64,000 nt of DNA from JALUZX01 sp964561605. Its GTDB lineage: Bacteria > Planctomycetota > UBA1135 > JALUZX01. A program made the translations under genes and the position numbers. The notes beneath the pieces were generated by a model. That model did not search any database and was not told the DNA's origin. It was given only the letters and a program-made list of their open reading frames with translations. Positions 42,087-51,500 of the stretch are shown one piece after another; positions within the stretch are counted from its first letter, which is position 1; each line of letters opens with the position of its first letter. The stretch is from NCBI GenBank assembly GCA_964561605.1, contig CAZLQD010000017.1, positions 1-64,000 on the forward strand, read 5' to 3'.

Positions 42087-43389
42087 GGTCTCCAACATCC
42101 CAAAGGAGCCCGTCCTCCTGCCGCCCCTGGGACTTTTGTACGCGGCGGCCGCCACGAAAAGGGATGTGGCGGTCCTGGACAACAGGGTGGAGCGCCTGGG
42201 CCTGGAGGACCTGGTGGACAGGCTCTCCGGTTTCGACGCCGTAGGATTCTCGGGGACGATCTTCGACGCGCGCCAGGCCGTGGACGCCGCCCGGTTCCTG
42301 GAGAAGGAAGGGATTCCCACGATCTACGGGGGACCGAATGCCACGGTGAACCCGGGCCTCTACAAGGGAGTCTTCTCGGCGGTCCTGAGGGGGGAGGCCG
42401 AAGAGACCCTGGACCCCCTCCTGGACGCCCTGGAATCTGGAAACCGTCCCGCCGAATACGAAGACGTGGAGGGCTCCTGGGTGGCCCGCTTCCCCTTCCG
42501 CGTGAAGGACCTGGACGCCGTTCCGGAGCCGGACCGGTCCCTGGTGGACATGGACCGGTATCTCCGCAGGGAGGAGACCTACCTGCCCGGCCTGGAGCCG
42601 GTGGACACGGTGGTCTCCTCCAGGGGGTGCCCGTACGACTGCACCTTCTGTTCCTCCAAGGTGATCTGGCAGAGGCGGTCCAGCTTCCGGTCTCCCGCCT
42701 CCGTGGCCTCGGAGATGCGCTCCATGGCCGAGGAGTACGGCTCCCGCGGCTTCTACTTCCGGGAGGACAATTTCACCGTGAACAGGCGGCGTCTCCTGGA
42801 GATGTGCGACGCCCTGGAGCCCCTGGGGTTTCCCTGGGTCTGCGAATCCCGGGCGGATACTCTGGACCGGGAAACGGTAAGGAGGATGCGGAAGGCCGGC
42901 TGCAGGGGAATCTGGTTCGGCGTGGAGTCCACCTCCAACGAAACGCTGAAGCGGATCAAGAAGAACATCACCATCGAGGAGGTGAAGGAGACGGTCCGCC
43001 TCTGTCGCGAAGAGGGGATCCGGACGGGGGGCGGCTTCATCCTGGGCTTTCCACACGAGGGAAGGGCCGACCTGCTCCGGACGGTCCAGGAGAGCCGTGA
43101 GATCGGCCTGGACTTCGTCTTCTACAACCGGTGCTGGGCCATCCCCAAGTCGGCCCTCCACGACGAGATCAAGGCCAAAGGCCTGGACCGGTACGAATTC
43201 GAGGGGATCGTCCTCCCGGACACGGAGTATCTCCACGCCGACGAGGTGACGGAGATCTACTGGAACGCCGTCACCTCCTGGAAGATGCGTCTGGCCGCCA
43301 AGGTCCTTCCCGTGCGGGTCGTCGAGACCCTGGACCGGGCGGCCTGCAAGGTCCTGGAGAGCCTGGGGAAGGGGGGAAGGCGTGGTTGA
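42010..43389 (+). CDS. B12-binding-domain radical SAM protein
   Basis: 459 residues from the ATG at 42010 (GGAGG six bases upstream). The N-terminal 150 residues form a cobalamin-binding-like Rossmann domain (LLPPLGLLYAAAATKR, FDAVGFSGTIFDARQAVDAA, IPTIYGGPNATV) but lack the DxHxxG cobalt-ligand motif. The radical SAM domain follows with Cys207, Cys211 and Cys214 (SSRGCPYDCTFCSS), then GIWFGVESTSNETLKRIKK and GGGFILGFPHE. Known relatives carry out methylations or C-C rearrangements, including on hopanoids, lipids and sugars. Lying inside a glycan cluster and overlapping both neighbours, it probably modifies the glycan or its lipid carrier; that is inference. Confidence 0.9.
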   Translation: MKAKKPIRKICLVYPNQTPLPRWFDKVSNIPKEPVLLPPLGLLYAAAATKRDVAVLDNRVERLGLEDLVDRLSGFDAVGFSGTIFDARQAVDAARFLEKEGIPTIYGGPNATVNPGLYKGVFSAVLRGEAEETLDPLLDALESGNRPAEYEDVEGSWVARFPFRVKDLDAVPEPDRSLVDMDRYLRREETYLPGLEPVDTVVSSRGCPYDCTFCSSKVIWQRRSSFRSPASVASEMRSMAEEYGSRGFYFREDNFTVNRRRLLEMCDALEPLGFPWVCESRADTLDRETVRRMRKAGCRGIWFGVESTSNETLKRIKKNITIEEVKETVRLCREEGIRTGGGFILGFPHEGRADLLRTVQESREIGLDFVFYNRCWAIPKSALHDEIKAKGLDRYEFEGIVLPDTEYLHADEVTEIYWNAVTSWKMRLAAKVLPVRVVETLDRAACKVLESLGKGGRRG

Positions 43390-44296
43390 GATCTCCATCC
43401 TGGTGCCGACTGCGGGGCGGCCCGGACCCCTGGAGCGGTGCCTCTCGGCCCTGGAGGCGGAGATCCTGGAAGGCACCGCCGACGTGGAGATCCTCACGGT
43501 CCACGCCCCGGGGGACGGTCCCTCGGTGGAGATGGTTCGCCGGAGGTTTCCCGGGATCCGTGTCCTGGAGGCGCCGGAGCGGAACCTGTCCCTCCAGCGC
43601 AACCTGGGCGCCCGGGCGGCGGAAGGGGGGATCCTGGTCTACATCGACGACGACGCCTGGCCGGCCCCCGGTTGGCTCCCGGCCCTGGCGGCGCCCTTCT
43701 CGAAGGCGGAGACCGCCGCCGCCTCTGGGCCTGTCCTCTCACCCGGGGGAGGGCTCCAGTTCGGGCCCATGGCCGTGACCCCTTCGGGCAGGCAGTTTCC
43801 CCTTCCCTCGGCGGAAGCCATCCCGCCGGGGGCCTGTCCCCTCCTGGCGGGGGGAAACCTGGCCGTCAGGAAATCGACCCTCTTCGAGGCGGGAGGATTC
43901 GACGAGAACTTCCGCTACCACCTGGACGACGCCGACCTCTGCATGAGGCTGGCTTCCCGGGGGGGGAAGCTGGTCTACCGGGAGGAGGCCCGTCTCTTCC
44001 ACCAGCCCGCCGCCGGGCCGCACAGGAAGGGCCCCTTGGAGCGGGATTGGTTCACCATCACGGCGAACAGCATCTATTTCGCCCTCCGCCACGGCGGCCT
44101 TCCCGGGGCGGCCTCCTCTCTGGCCCTGGCCCTTCCCAAGGCGGTCCGCCTGGTCGGATGGACCCTGAGGGGGCGGCTCGGCCCGGCGGCCCTGGCAAGG
44201 TCTCTTGCGGGCCAGGCCGCGGGAATTCCCGCCGGCCTGTGGAAGGGGCTCTTCCGTCGGCCCGTGCTTCCTCTGGGGGAGGGCGCCCGTGCCTGA
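43382..44296 (+). CDS. Family 2 glycosyltransferase
   Basis: 304 residues with GTG start, overlapping the radical SAM gene by eight bases. GT-A features: ISILVPTAGRPGPLERCLSAL, LSLQRNLGARAAEGGILVYIDDDAW (metal site DDD), GGNLAVRKSTLFEAGGFDE and HLDDADLCMRL (catalytic base region). The C-terminal 80 residues are more hydrophobic (LALALPKAVRLVGWTLRG) and may associate with the membrane. Full length for the family. Acts within the polysaccharide cluster; donor and linkage cannot be read from sequence. Confidence 0.87.
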   Translation: MVEISILVPTAGRPGPLERCLSALEAEILEGTADVEILTVHAPGDGPSVEMVRRRFPGIRVLEAPERNLSLQRNLGARAAEGGILVYIDDDAWPAPGWLPALAAPFSKAETAAASGPVLSPGGGLQFGPMAVTPSGRQFPLPSAEAIPPGACPLLAGGNLAVRKSTLFEAGGFDENFRYHLDDADLCMRLASRGGKLVYREEARLFHQPAAGPHRKGPLERDWFTITANSIYFALRHGGLPGAASSLALALPKAVRLVGWTLRGRLGPAALARSLAGQAAGIPAGLWKGLFRRPVLPLGEGARA

Positions 44297-45710
44297 CCTG
44301 GTGAAGAGGACTCTCCTGGCCCTTGCGGGAGGGGCGGCCTTCCAGCGGCTCCTCCTCTTCGGGATCACCGTGCTCCTCGCCCGGACTCTGGGGGTCTCGG
44401 GCCTGGGGGAATACGCATTCGGGATCCAGGTGGGGATGCTCCTTGCCCTCTTCTCCGACGCGGGGATCCGGGTGGTGGCCGCCAGGGAGGCGGCCGCCGG
44501 GCCCGAGGAGGCCCCGGCCTGGATCCGGGCCTCCGTCCTTGCCAGGCTCCGCCTCTCGGCCCTCTTCTACGCCCTCTTCGCCGGAGTGGTCCTCCTGGCG
44601 GGCGGGGACGTGCCGTTCCTCCTCATTTGCGGTGCTCTGGTCTTTCCGGCGGCGGCCGACATGAAGGGCCTGGCCGACGCCGTGGGAAGGGCCTCCCTGG
44701 AGGTCCTCTGGGAGGGCTGGGCCGCTTTGGTCCACCTCGCCCTGGTGGCCGGGCTTTGCCTGGCCGGAAGGAGGGAGATCCTCCTCTTCGGCCTGGCCTA
44801 CCTGGCGTCCCGGACGGCCTACGCCCTTCCCGCCCTGTTCTGGGCCGCCCCCTGGAAGGGCACGGAGGGGAAGGTCTCTACGAAGGGGCTCCTCAGGCAG
44901 GGCGGTGCGATCTCGGCGGCGGTCTTCCTGAACAGCCTCGTCCGTTCCCTGGACGTGATCCTCCTCAAGGTCATGGCGGGACCATATCCGGCGGGATTGT
45001 ACGCCGCGGCCCGGAAGCTCGCCGCCGCGGCCGAAACCCCTCTCAACCTGCTGGGCCGGCTCTTCAAGCCCCACCTGGACCGTGCCGCGGCGGGAGGGGA
45101 CACGGGGGGCACCCTGGAGCGGGTCCTCCGTTCCCAGGCCTTCCTGGTCCTTCCCGTGGCGGCGGGAGGATGGCTCACGGCCGCGCCCCTCCTGGTGCGT
45201 CTCTTCGGGGGGGACTACGCCCCGGCGGCCTGGACCTTGAAGTGGCTCCTGGTGGTGATGGTCCTCACAGGGCTGGGCTCGGCCTTCGGCAACACCCTCT
45301 TCGCCTGGAGGAAACACCTGCTCTACCTCTTTCCTCTCTGCCTGGCCACGGCCTCGAACCTGGGGCTCACCCTGGCCTTGATCCCCCGCTGGGGGAGCGC
45401 CGGGGCGGCCTTCGCCACGGCCCTCTCCCTGGCCATTTCCATCCCCTTCTCCGTGTCCTTCCTCGCCAGGTTCGGATGGACCGTATCGCCCCTGCGGGTC
45501 CTGGGGAGGCCCCTGGCGGCGGCCGCCGCCGTGACGGCGGCCGTCCTGGCCGTTCCGGCGGGATGGGATGTGCTCCTCCGGGTCGGTGCCGGGGCCCTCG
45601 CCTGGGGGCTCTCCCTCTGGTTCCTGGAGTTCCGGGGGAGGTGGGGGGTCCTGGGAAGGGGGCTCCAGGAGGGAAGCGGTTTTCTTCTGGAGGAGAGTCG
45701 TGGGGGCTGA
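44289..45710 (+). CDS. Wzx-like oligosaccharide flippase / polysaccharide biosynthesis membrane protein
   Basis: About 473 residues with 12-14 predicted membrane helices (for example LLALAGGAAFQRLLLFGITV and FLLICGALVFPAAADM). MOP-superfamily features are ARTLGVSGLGEYAFG near the N-terminus and AGLYAAARKLAAAAETPLNL in the middle. The GTG start at 44289 has GGGGAGG six bases upstream and overlaps the previous stop by eight bases. Members move lipid-linked glycans from the inner to the outer leaflet, which fits the flanking glycosyltransferases. Confidence 0.88.
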   Translation: MPDLVKRTLLALAGGAAFQRLLLFGITVLLARTLGVSGLGEYAFGIQVGMLLALFSDAGIRVVAAREAAAGPEEAPAWIRASVLARLRLSALFYALFAGVVLLAGGDVPFLLICGALVFPAAADMKGLADAVGRASLEVLWEGWAALVHLALVAGLCLAGRREILLFGLAYLASRTAYALPALFWAAPWKGTEGKVSTKGLLRQGGAISAAVFLNSLVRSLDVILLKVMAGPYPAGLYAAARKLAAAAETPLNLLGRLFKPHLDRAAAGGDTGGTLERVLRSQAFLVLPVAAGGWLTAAPLLVRLFGGDYAPAAWTLKWLLVVMVLTGLGSAFGNTLFAWRKHLLYLFPLCLATASNLGLTLALIPRWGSAGAAFATALSLAISIPFSVSFLARFGWTVSPLRVLGRPLAAAAAVTAAVLAVPAGWDVLLRVGAGALAWGLSLWFLEFRGRWGVLGRGLQEGSGFLLEESRGG

Positions 45711-46635
45711 GGCTCGAGAGCCGGCCCGGCCCGGGCGGACTGCGGCGGTGGTGGTCCACTACCGCTGTCTCGAGGAGACCCTGGCCTGCCTGGAGAGCCT
45801 GGAGCGGCACGCCCCGGCGCTCGAGGTCTTCCTCGTGGAGAACGGCTCCCGCGACGGCTCCCGGAAGGCCCTGGAAGAGGCCGCCTCGGCGAAGGCCGGG
45901 CTCCACCTGGTGTTTTCCGGGGAGAATCGGGGGTTCGGCGGGGGATGCAACCTGGGTATCGAGGCGGCCCTGGAGAAGAGGCCCGACCTGGAGTTCCTCC
46001 TTCTGCTCAACCCCGATTGCCTGGCGGAACGGGGCTTCCTGGAAGCCCTGGAGGAGACGGCCCGCCGCCGGCGGGCGGCGATCACGGGGGCGAAGATCCT
46101 GTCCGCGGACGGAGAGAGGATCCTCTACGAGAACGGGAGGATCCGGCCCCTGACCCTGGCGGGCTCCCACGCTCCCGCTCCCGAGGGGATGGAGGAGTAC
46201 GAGACGGAGTTCATCACAGGAGCGTGTATGCTCGTGGACGCCGCCTTCCTTAGAGGGGGACTTCGTTTCGACGAGGAATACTTCCTCTACGTCGAGGACA
46301 TGGATTTCTGCCTCCGGGCCCGGGCCATGGGGGGCAGGCTTTGGGTGACCCGACGGGCCCGGATCCGCCACGCTCTGGGAGGGAGCCAGCGGGAGGACGA
46401 GATCGTCCCGGGTGGGATGCGGAGGAAGGAAATCTATTTTCTCGCCAGGAACAAGGTGCGCCTCGCGAGGAAGTGGTTCACGCCGGGCCGGCGGGCGGCC
46501 TTCCTGGCCGTGGCCTTCCTTCTCAAGCCGCCGGCGGGGGCCCTTCGGTTCGGGTCGCTTCGTTTCCTCGGCCCCTACTTCAGGGGACTCCTGGACGGCC
46601 TGGCGGGAAGGCCTTCCCGGGCGGGGGGCCTGTGA
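45700..46635 (+). CDS. Family 2 glycosyltransferase (rhamnosyltransferase-like)
   Basis: About 311 residues from the GTG at 45700 (GGAGG six bases upstream), overlapping the flippase stop. WbbL-like motifs: AAVVVHYRCLEETLACLESL, FLVENGSRDGS, NRGFGGGCNLGIEAAL, LLLNPDCLAERGF and EEYFLYVEDMDFCLRARAMGG. Enzymes with this set usually add rhamnose or a similar deoxysugar. The last gene of the glycan cluster; ends 134 bases before the RpiB-like gene. Confidence 0.88.
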   Translation: MGAEAREPARPGRTAAVVVHYRCLEETLACLESLERHAPALEVFLVENGSRDGSRKALEEAASAKAGLHLVFSGENRGFGGGCNLGIEAALEKRPDLEFLLLLNPDCLAERGFLEALEETARRRRAAITGAKILSADGERILYENGRIRPLTLAGSHAPAPEGMEEYETEFITGACMLVDAAFLRGGLRFDEEYFLYVEDMDFCLRARAMGGRLWVTRRARIRHALGGSQREDEIVPGGMRRKEIYFLARNKVRLARKWFTPGRRAAFLAVAFLLKPPAGALRFGSLRFLGPYFRGLLDGLAGRPSRAGGL

Positions 46636-46769
46636 GGAGGCCGGACCGGAACGGGACGCCTTCCGTCGGATGAATGGAAATTCCGGTGCGGAGCGGGCCC
46701 GGGTGGGATCTCATGGGGGGGCCGGGGAAGCCTTCTTCGTTCCCACCCCCCCCCGGCGGGAGGTTTCCC

Positions 46770-47237
46770 GTGAAGATCGTCCTTGGAAGCGACGATGCCG
46801 GTTTCCCCTTGAAGGAACGGATCAAGGAGTTCCTGGCGGAACAGGATCTGGTGGAAGCGTCCTGGGAGGACTTCGGCGTGGGAGAGGGGGAAACCGTGCC
46901 CTATCCGTTGATCGCCGAGAAGGTGGCCAGGGCCGTGGCCGAGGGGCGGTTCGAGAGGGGGATCCTCCTGTGCGGCACGGGTCTCGGGATGGCGATAACG
47001 GCGAACAAGATTCCGGGGGTCCGGGCGGCCACGTGCCACGATGTATATTCGGCCGAGCGCGCCAGGAAGAGCAACGACGCCCAGATCCTCGCCATGGGGG
47101 CCCGGGTGATCGGCCCCGAGGCGGCCCGGACGGTTCTCCTGGCCTGGCTCTGCTCGGAATTCGCCGGGGGAAGGTCCGCTCCCAAGGTGGAGAAGATCCG
47201 GGAAGTGGAGAGACGCTATCTCAGGGAACTGGCCTAG
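46770..47237 (+). CDS. rpiB: RpiB/LacAB-family sugar-phosphate isomerase
   Basis: About 155 residues from a GTG at 46770 with GGGAGG six bases upstream, the right length for RpiB; a longer open frame adds 32 unconserved residues. IVLGSDDAGFPLKERIKEFL, GILLCGTGLGMAITANKIPG (active-site Cys and anion hole) and CHDVYSAERARKSNDAQILAMGARVIG are visible. The SAERARKSNDAQ wording resembles the branch with tetrose- and galactose-phosphate isomerases as much as true ribose-5-phosphate isomerase B. Cytoplasmic aldose-ketose isomerisation. Followed by its own terminator. Confidence 0.87.
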   Translation: MKIVLGSDDAGFPLKERIKEFLAEQDLVEASWEDFGVGEGETVPYPLIAEKVARAVAEGRFERGILLCGTGLGMAITANKIPGVRAATCHDVYSAERARKSNDAQILAMGARVIGPEAARTVLLAWLCSEFAGGRSAPKVEKIREVERRYLRELA

Positions 47238-47251
47238 CCGGAAGGGGGATC

Positions 47252-47276
47252 CCCGCCGGGAGGGACCGGCGGGTTT
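47252..47276 (+). terminator. Rho-independent terminator after the RpiB-like gene
   Basis: A perfect 8-bp stem CCCGCCGG/CCGGCGGG (47252-47259 with 47266-47273) with a GAGGGA loop is followed by TTT, 14 bases after the stop codon. Confidence 0.75.
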
Positions 47277-47306
47277 CAGTTCGGAGGGGTTGATCGCCGA
47301 TTAGGC

Positions 47307-47317
47307 ACCTGTTAGGT
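47307..47317. promoter_or_regulatory. Candidate operator in the polymerase promoter region
   Basis: ACCT-GTT-AGGT is a small perfect palindrome inside a run of TTAGG direct repeats (TTAGGCACCTGTTAGGTTAGG). It is about 52 bases before the Y-family polymerase start. Translesion genes are usually SOS-controlled, so a LexA-type site would be expected here, but this does not match known LexA boxes. Confidence 0.3.
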
Positions 47318-47368
47318 TAGGGAAAATCGCGCTCTGGACGGATTGGAACCCTTGCAGGAGCGACCCCG

Positions 47369-48574
47369 ATGGGCGAGACACCCCTGATTCTGCACCTGGA
47401 CATCGATTCCTTCCTGGCCTCGGTGGAGCAGGTCTCCGAGCCCGGCCTTCGGGGGAGGCCCGTGGCGGTGGGTTCGGGGATCGTGGCCTCTTGCTCCTTC
47501 GAGGCCAAGCGCCGGGGGGTCCGGACGGCCATGACCATGAGCCGGGCCCGGCGGATCTGCCCGGATCTCCTGGTCGTGGAAGGGGACTCGGCCAGGGCCG
47601 CCGCCTTCCGGGAGAAGGTGGAGCAGGTGCTCCGGCGCCATGCGCCCCTGGTGGAGCGGGTCTCCCTGGACGACTTCTACGCCGACCTCTCGGGGATCCC
47701 CGAGGATCCGCTCCAGGCGGCCCGGGCCGTGAGGGACGAGGTGCGGGCCGAGACGGGCCTCTCCGTCTCCCAGGGGATGGGCCGGACCCGGACGGTGGCC
47801 CGGCTCGCCACGGAACGGGCCAAGCCGGGAGGGATCTTCCTGGTCCCCCCGGGGGAGGAGGCGGCCTTCCTGGAGGCCTGGCCCGTGGGGCGGCTTCCCG
47901 GCGTGGGACGGCGGACCTTCCAGCTCTTCCGCCGCCTGGGGGTGCGGACGGTGGGGGAGTTGCGGGGCCTGGGAAGGGCCCACCTGGAGGGGCTCCTGGG
48001 CAAGAGGGGGGAGCGGCTCTGGAAGCGGGCCTGGGGGCGTGACGAGGAGCCCCTCCGGGAGGGACGCCCCCCCCGGACGGTGAGCCGGGAGACCTCCTTC
48101 GACGAGCCCACGGCCGACCCGGACCTGGTGGAGGGGCTCCTGGACTGGCTCCTGGATCGGGCCCTCTGGGCCCTGCGGCGGGAGGGGACGGCGGCGGGCC
48201 GGATCGACGTGGTGATTCGATATGCGGACAACGAATTCCTCTCCAGGGGGGAGGGCCTCGCCCCTCCGGCCCGGACCTTCCGGGACGCCGCGGGCCCGGC
48301 CCGCCGGTGCCTGGAAGGAGCCTGGTCGCGGCGGCTCCTCCTGCGGGGCCTGGGAGTCCGTCTCTCCCGGCTGGTTCCCTCGGGAGAATATGTCCAGGAC
48401 GGTCTCTGGGACCGCTCCCCCGGCGCGGCCCTCCGCCTGGAGAGGGCCCTGGACCGGATCCGGGGAAAACACGGCTTCGGCGGCGTTCTCCAGGGGAGGG
48501 AGTCCCTCCTCCTGGGACGGCTCCCCTTCGGGCGGGAGGGGTTCCGCCTCAGGACGCCCTCCCTCTCGCTCTGA
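47369..48574 (+). CDS. Y-family DNA polymerase (DinB/ImuB-like)
   Basis: 401 residues. Palm motif LHLDIDSFLASVEQ gives Asp11; the second acidic site is VSLDDFYADLSG (Asp101, Asp102), with Asp in place of the usual Glu. GMGRTRTVARLATERAKPGG and the HhH-like LPGVGRRTFQLFRRLGVRTV are standard. At the steric-gate position (Phe13 in E. coli Pol IV) there is Leu16. The C-terminal little-finger region is divergent and ends without a recognisable QLxLF clamp motif. Metal ligands are largely kept, so it is closer to an active DinB than to ImuB, which has lost them. It lies 15 bases before a DnaE2-type gene, in the position ImuB occupies in mutagenesis cassettes. Expected role: translesion synthesis. 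Confidence 0.85.
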   Translation: MGETPLILHLDIDSFLASVEQVSEPGLRGRPVAVGSGIVASCSFEAKRRGVRTAMTMSRARRICPDLLVVEGDSARAAAFREKVEQVLRRHAPLVERVSLDDFYADLSGIPEDPLQAARAVRDEVRAETGLSVSQGMGRTRTVARLATERAKPGGIFLVPPGEEAAFLEAWPVGRLPGVGRRTFQLFRRLGVRTVGELRGLGRAHLEGLLGKRGERLWKRAWGRDEEPLREGRPPRTVSRETSFDEPTADPDLVEGLLDWLLDRALWALRREGTAAGRIDVVIRYADNEFLSRGEGLAPPARTFRDAAGPARRCLEGAWSRRLLLRGLGVRLSRLVPSGEYVQDGLWDRSPGAALRLERALDRIRGKHGFGGVLQGRESLLLGRLPFGREGFRLRTPSLSL

Positions 48575-48589
48575 CCGGGAGGGGAAAAG

Positions 48590-51500
48590 ATGGAGTTCGT
48601 CCCTCTCCGGGTACACAGCTGGTTTTCCTTCCTCACGGCCCCTTCGCCGCCGGGGGAGCTCTGCCGCCGGGCCGCCGGGCTGGGGCTCTCGGCACTGGCC
48701 CTCACCGACGTAGGGGGGCTCTGGGGCGCGCCGGAGTTCGAGGAGGCGGCGGACGCCGCCGGGGTGCGGCCCATCCTTGGGGCGGAACTCCCCACCGGCG
48801 AGGGGCGGCTCGTCCTTCTTGCCAGGGACGGCGAGGGGTACCGTTCCCTCTGCCGCCTGGTGAGCGCCTTCCACCTGGACGAGTCCTTCGATCCCGTCCG
48901 GACGACGGCCCGGGAGTCGGCGGGTCTCTTCGTTCTGGCCGACTCGCCCAGGTTCTTGGCGAGGCTGGCCTTGCGGATCCCGCCGGACACGCTTTTCGCC
49001 GGACTTCCCGCCCCGGTCCGGGCAGGCCCCGGCCGCCCGGGCCGTTCCCTTCCGCCGGACCAGGTGATTCCCAAGGGCCGGAAACTTCCCGATCCGCCCC
49101 GGCCCCCGGCCCAGGGGGAGGTCCGGGAGGCGGCCCGGGGCCTGGGGCTTCGTCTCGTCGCCCTTCCCGACGTCTACCGGGCCGGGCCCTCCCAGGCGGA
49201 GAGGCACCGCCTCCTCCTGGCCGTGAAGAAGGGGATCCCCCTGGATCTCCAGGGCGACCCGGGCGGCACGGATCTTCCCGGCCCGGAGGAGATCCGCGCC
49301 TGGTACGAGGGATACGAAGATGCGGTGGAGCGCACCTTGGAGATCGCCGGGGCCTGCAGGGCCCGGCTCCTCCGTGGAGAGCCTCCCCTCTTTCCTCCCT
49401 ACCGCTCGAGGGAGGGGGAGACGGCCGGGGAGAGACTCCGGGAGCTGGCCTTGGAGGGCCTGGAGCGGTTCTACGGCCCGGGGGCGGTCGAGGCGCGGCG
49501 GCGCCTGGAGGAGGAGCTCGAGGTGATCCGCAGATCCGGATTCGCTCCCTATTTCCTGGTCCTCCAGGAGATCGCCGACTTCGCCCGCCGGGAAGGAATC
49601 CCCTGCATGGGAAGGGGGAGCGCGGCGGACAGCCTGGTGGCCCGTTGCCTGGGACTGACGGAGCCCGATCCGATCCGCCACGGCCTGGTCTTCGAGCGAT
49701 TCCTCAATGCCGGCCGGGGGGATCTGCCCGACGTGGACCTGGACTTCTGCTGGAAGCGGCGCAGGAAGGTCCTGGACTACGTCTTCCGCCGCTTCGGCCG
49801 GGACCGGACGGCCATGCTCTGCACCTTGGTCCGCCTGGGTCCCCGGGGCGCCTACCGGGAGGCCGCCCTGGCCTGCGGGATTCCCCCCAGGCTCGCCTCG
49901 GCCGCCTCGGCCCGCCTGCCCCGGTCCCGGCGGAGGAACCTGGACGAGGCCCTGGCCGAGGCCGGGGACCTGGCGCCCCTCCTGGGAAGCTCCCGCCTGG
50001 CGGAGAAGACGGCCCGGGCGGCGGAGCTCCTCCTGGGGGCGCCTCACCACGTGGGGCTCCACCCGGGAGGCACGGTGATCGCCCCGGTGCACCTGAGGGA
50101 CTTCCTCCCCCTCCAGCCCTCGGCCGAGGGGTTTACGGCCGTCCAGTTCGACAAGCACTACATCGAGGAGACGGGGGCGGTGAAGCTGGATCTCCTGGGA
50201 AACAGGGGGCTCACCCTGGTGGACTACGCCCTGGAGAACCTGCGGGAACGGCGGGGGAGGGCTCCCGACCCGGAGGAGATCCCCCGGGACGATCCGGCGG
50301 CGGGGCGCCTGGTTCGGGAAGGGCGCACCTTGGGGTGTTTCCAGATCGAGTCCCCCGCCATGCGCCAGATCCTCAGGGCCATGAGGGCATCCAGGGAGGA
50401 CCAGGTGATCCAGGCCCTGGCCCTGGTCCGGCCCGGGCCGGCGTCGGGGGGGATGAAGCGGATCTTCCTGGCCCGCGCCCGGGGGGAGGAACCGGTGGAG
50501 CGGATCGATCCCGGGGTGGACCGGGAGCTGGAGGAGACCCTGGGCGTGATGCTCTACCAGGAAGACGTCCTGAAGGTCGCCCGGGCCGCCGCCGGCCTCT
50601 CCCTGGAGGAGGCGGATCGCCTGAGAAAGGAGCTGGCCCGGGCCCGGAAGGATCCGGAGGGGGCCCGCCGCCTGGGAGAGGCCTTCGTCCTGGCGGCACG
50701 GGAGCGGGGCCTCTCCGCCGAAGGGGCGCGGCGGACCTGGGAGCAGCTCTCCCGTTTCTGCGGGTATTCCTTCTGCAAGGCCCACGCCGTGAGCTACGGG
50801 CGCCTCGCCTGGAAGTGCGCCTGGCTCAAGGCCAGGGAGCCTGCGGCCTTCATGGCGGCCCTCCTCTCCAGCGGCGCCGGGATGTACGCCACGACGGTCT
50901 ACGTGGAGGAGGCCCGCCGGATGGGGCTCAAGATCCTCCCTCCCCACGTGAACCTCTCGGGGGCCCGCTGGAAATGGGAGGGAGAGCGGGGGCTCCGGGT
51001 CTCCCTGGCGGAGGTGCGGGGGGTCGGGGAGGAGATGGTGGAGGAGATCCTGGAGGCCCGCCGCCGGGGCGGGCCCTTCCGGAGTCTGGAGGACCTGGCG
51101 GAGCGGGTTCCGGGTCTTGCCAGGGACGCCCTGGAGAACCTGGTCCTGGCGGGCGCCCTGGACGGATTGGGGCCGGGCCGGGGGGAGATGATCCTGGCCT
51201 TGCGGCTGAGGAGGAAGAGAGGCGCGCCGAAAGGCTGGTTCGGCCGGCCCCTTCCCGCCCTCTCCGGACGGGGCCGGGTGCCGGGGCCCACGGAACTGGA
51301 GAAGGCCCGCCTCGCCATGGAGGTCCTTGGCTTCCACGTGGGGGCCCACCCCCTCACCCTGGAAGGAAGGGCCCGGCCCAGCTCCCTCGTGGGGTGCGGC
51401 ATGGCCTCCAGGAAGGGGGGGCGGGTCCTGGTCCAGGGCTGGGTGATCGCCCTGCGCAAGGTGCGCCTGGAAGGAGGGAAAGGGGTGGTCTTCCTCACCC

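Noticed and set aside
47312..51349. 1345-codon minus-strand open frame over the two polymerase genes
   Set aside because: Antisense to dinB-like and dnaE2 genes with clear catalytic motifs; the product is Gly/Pro/Arg/Glu low complexity.
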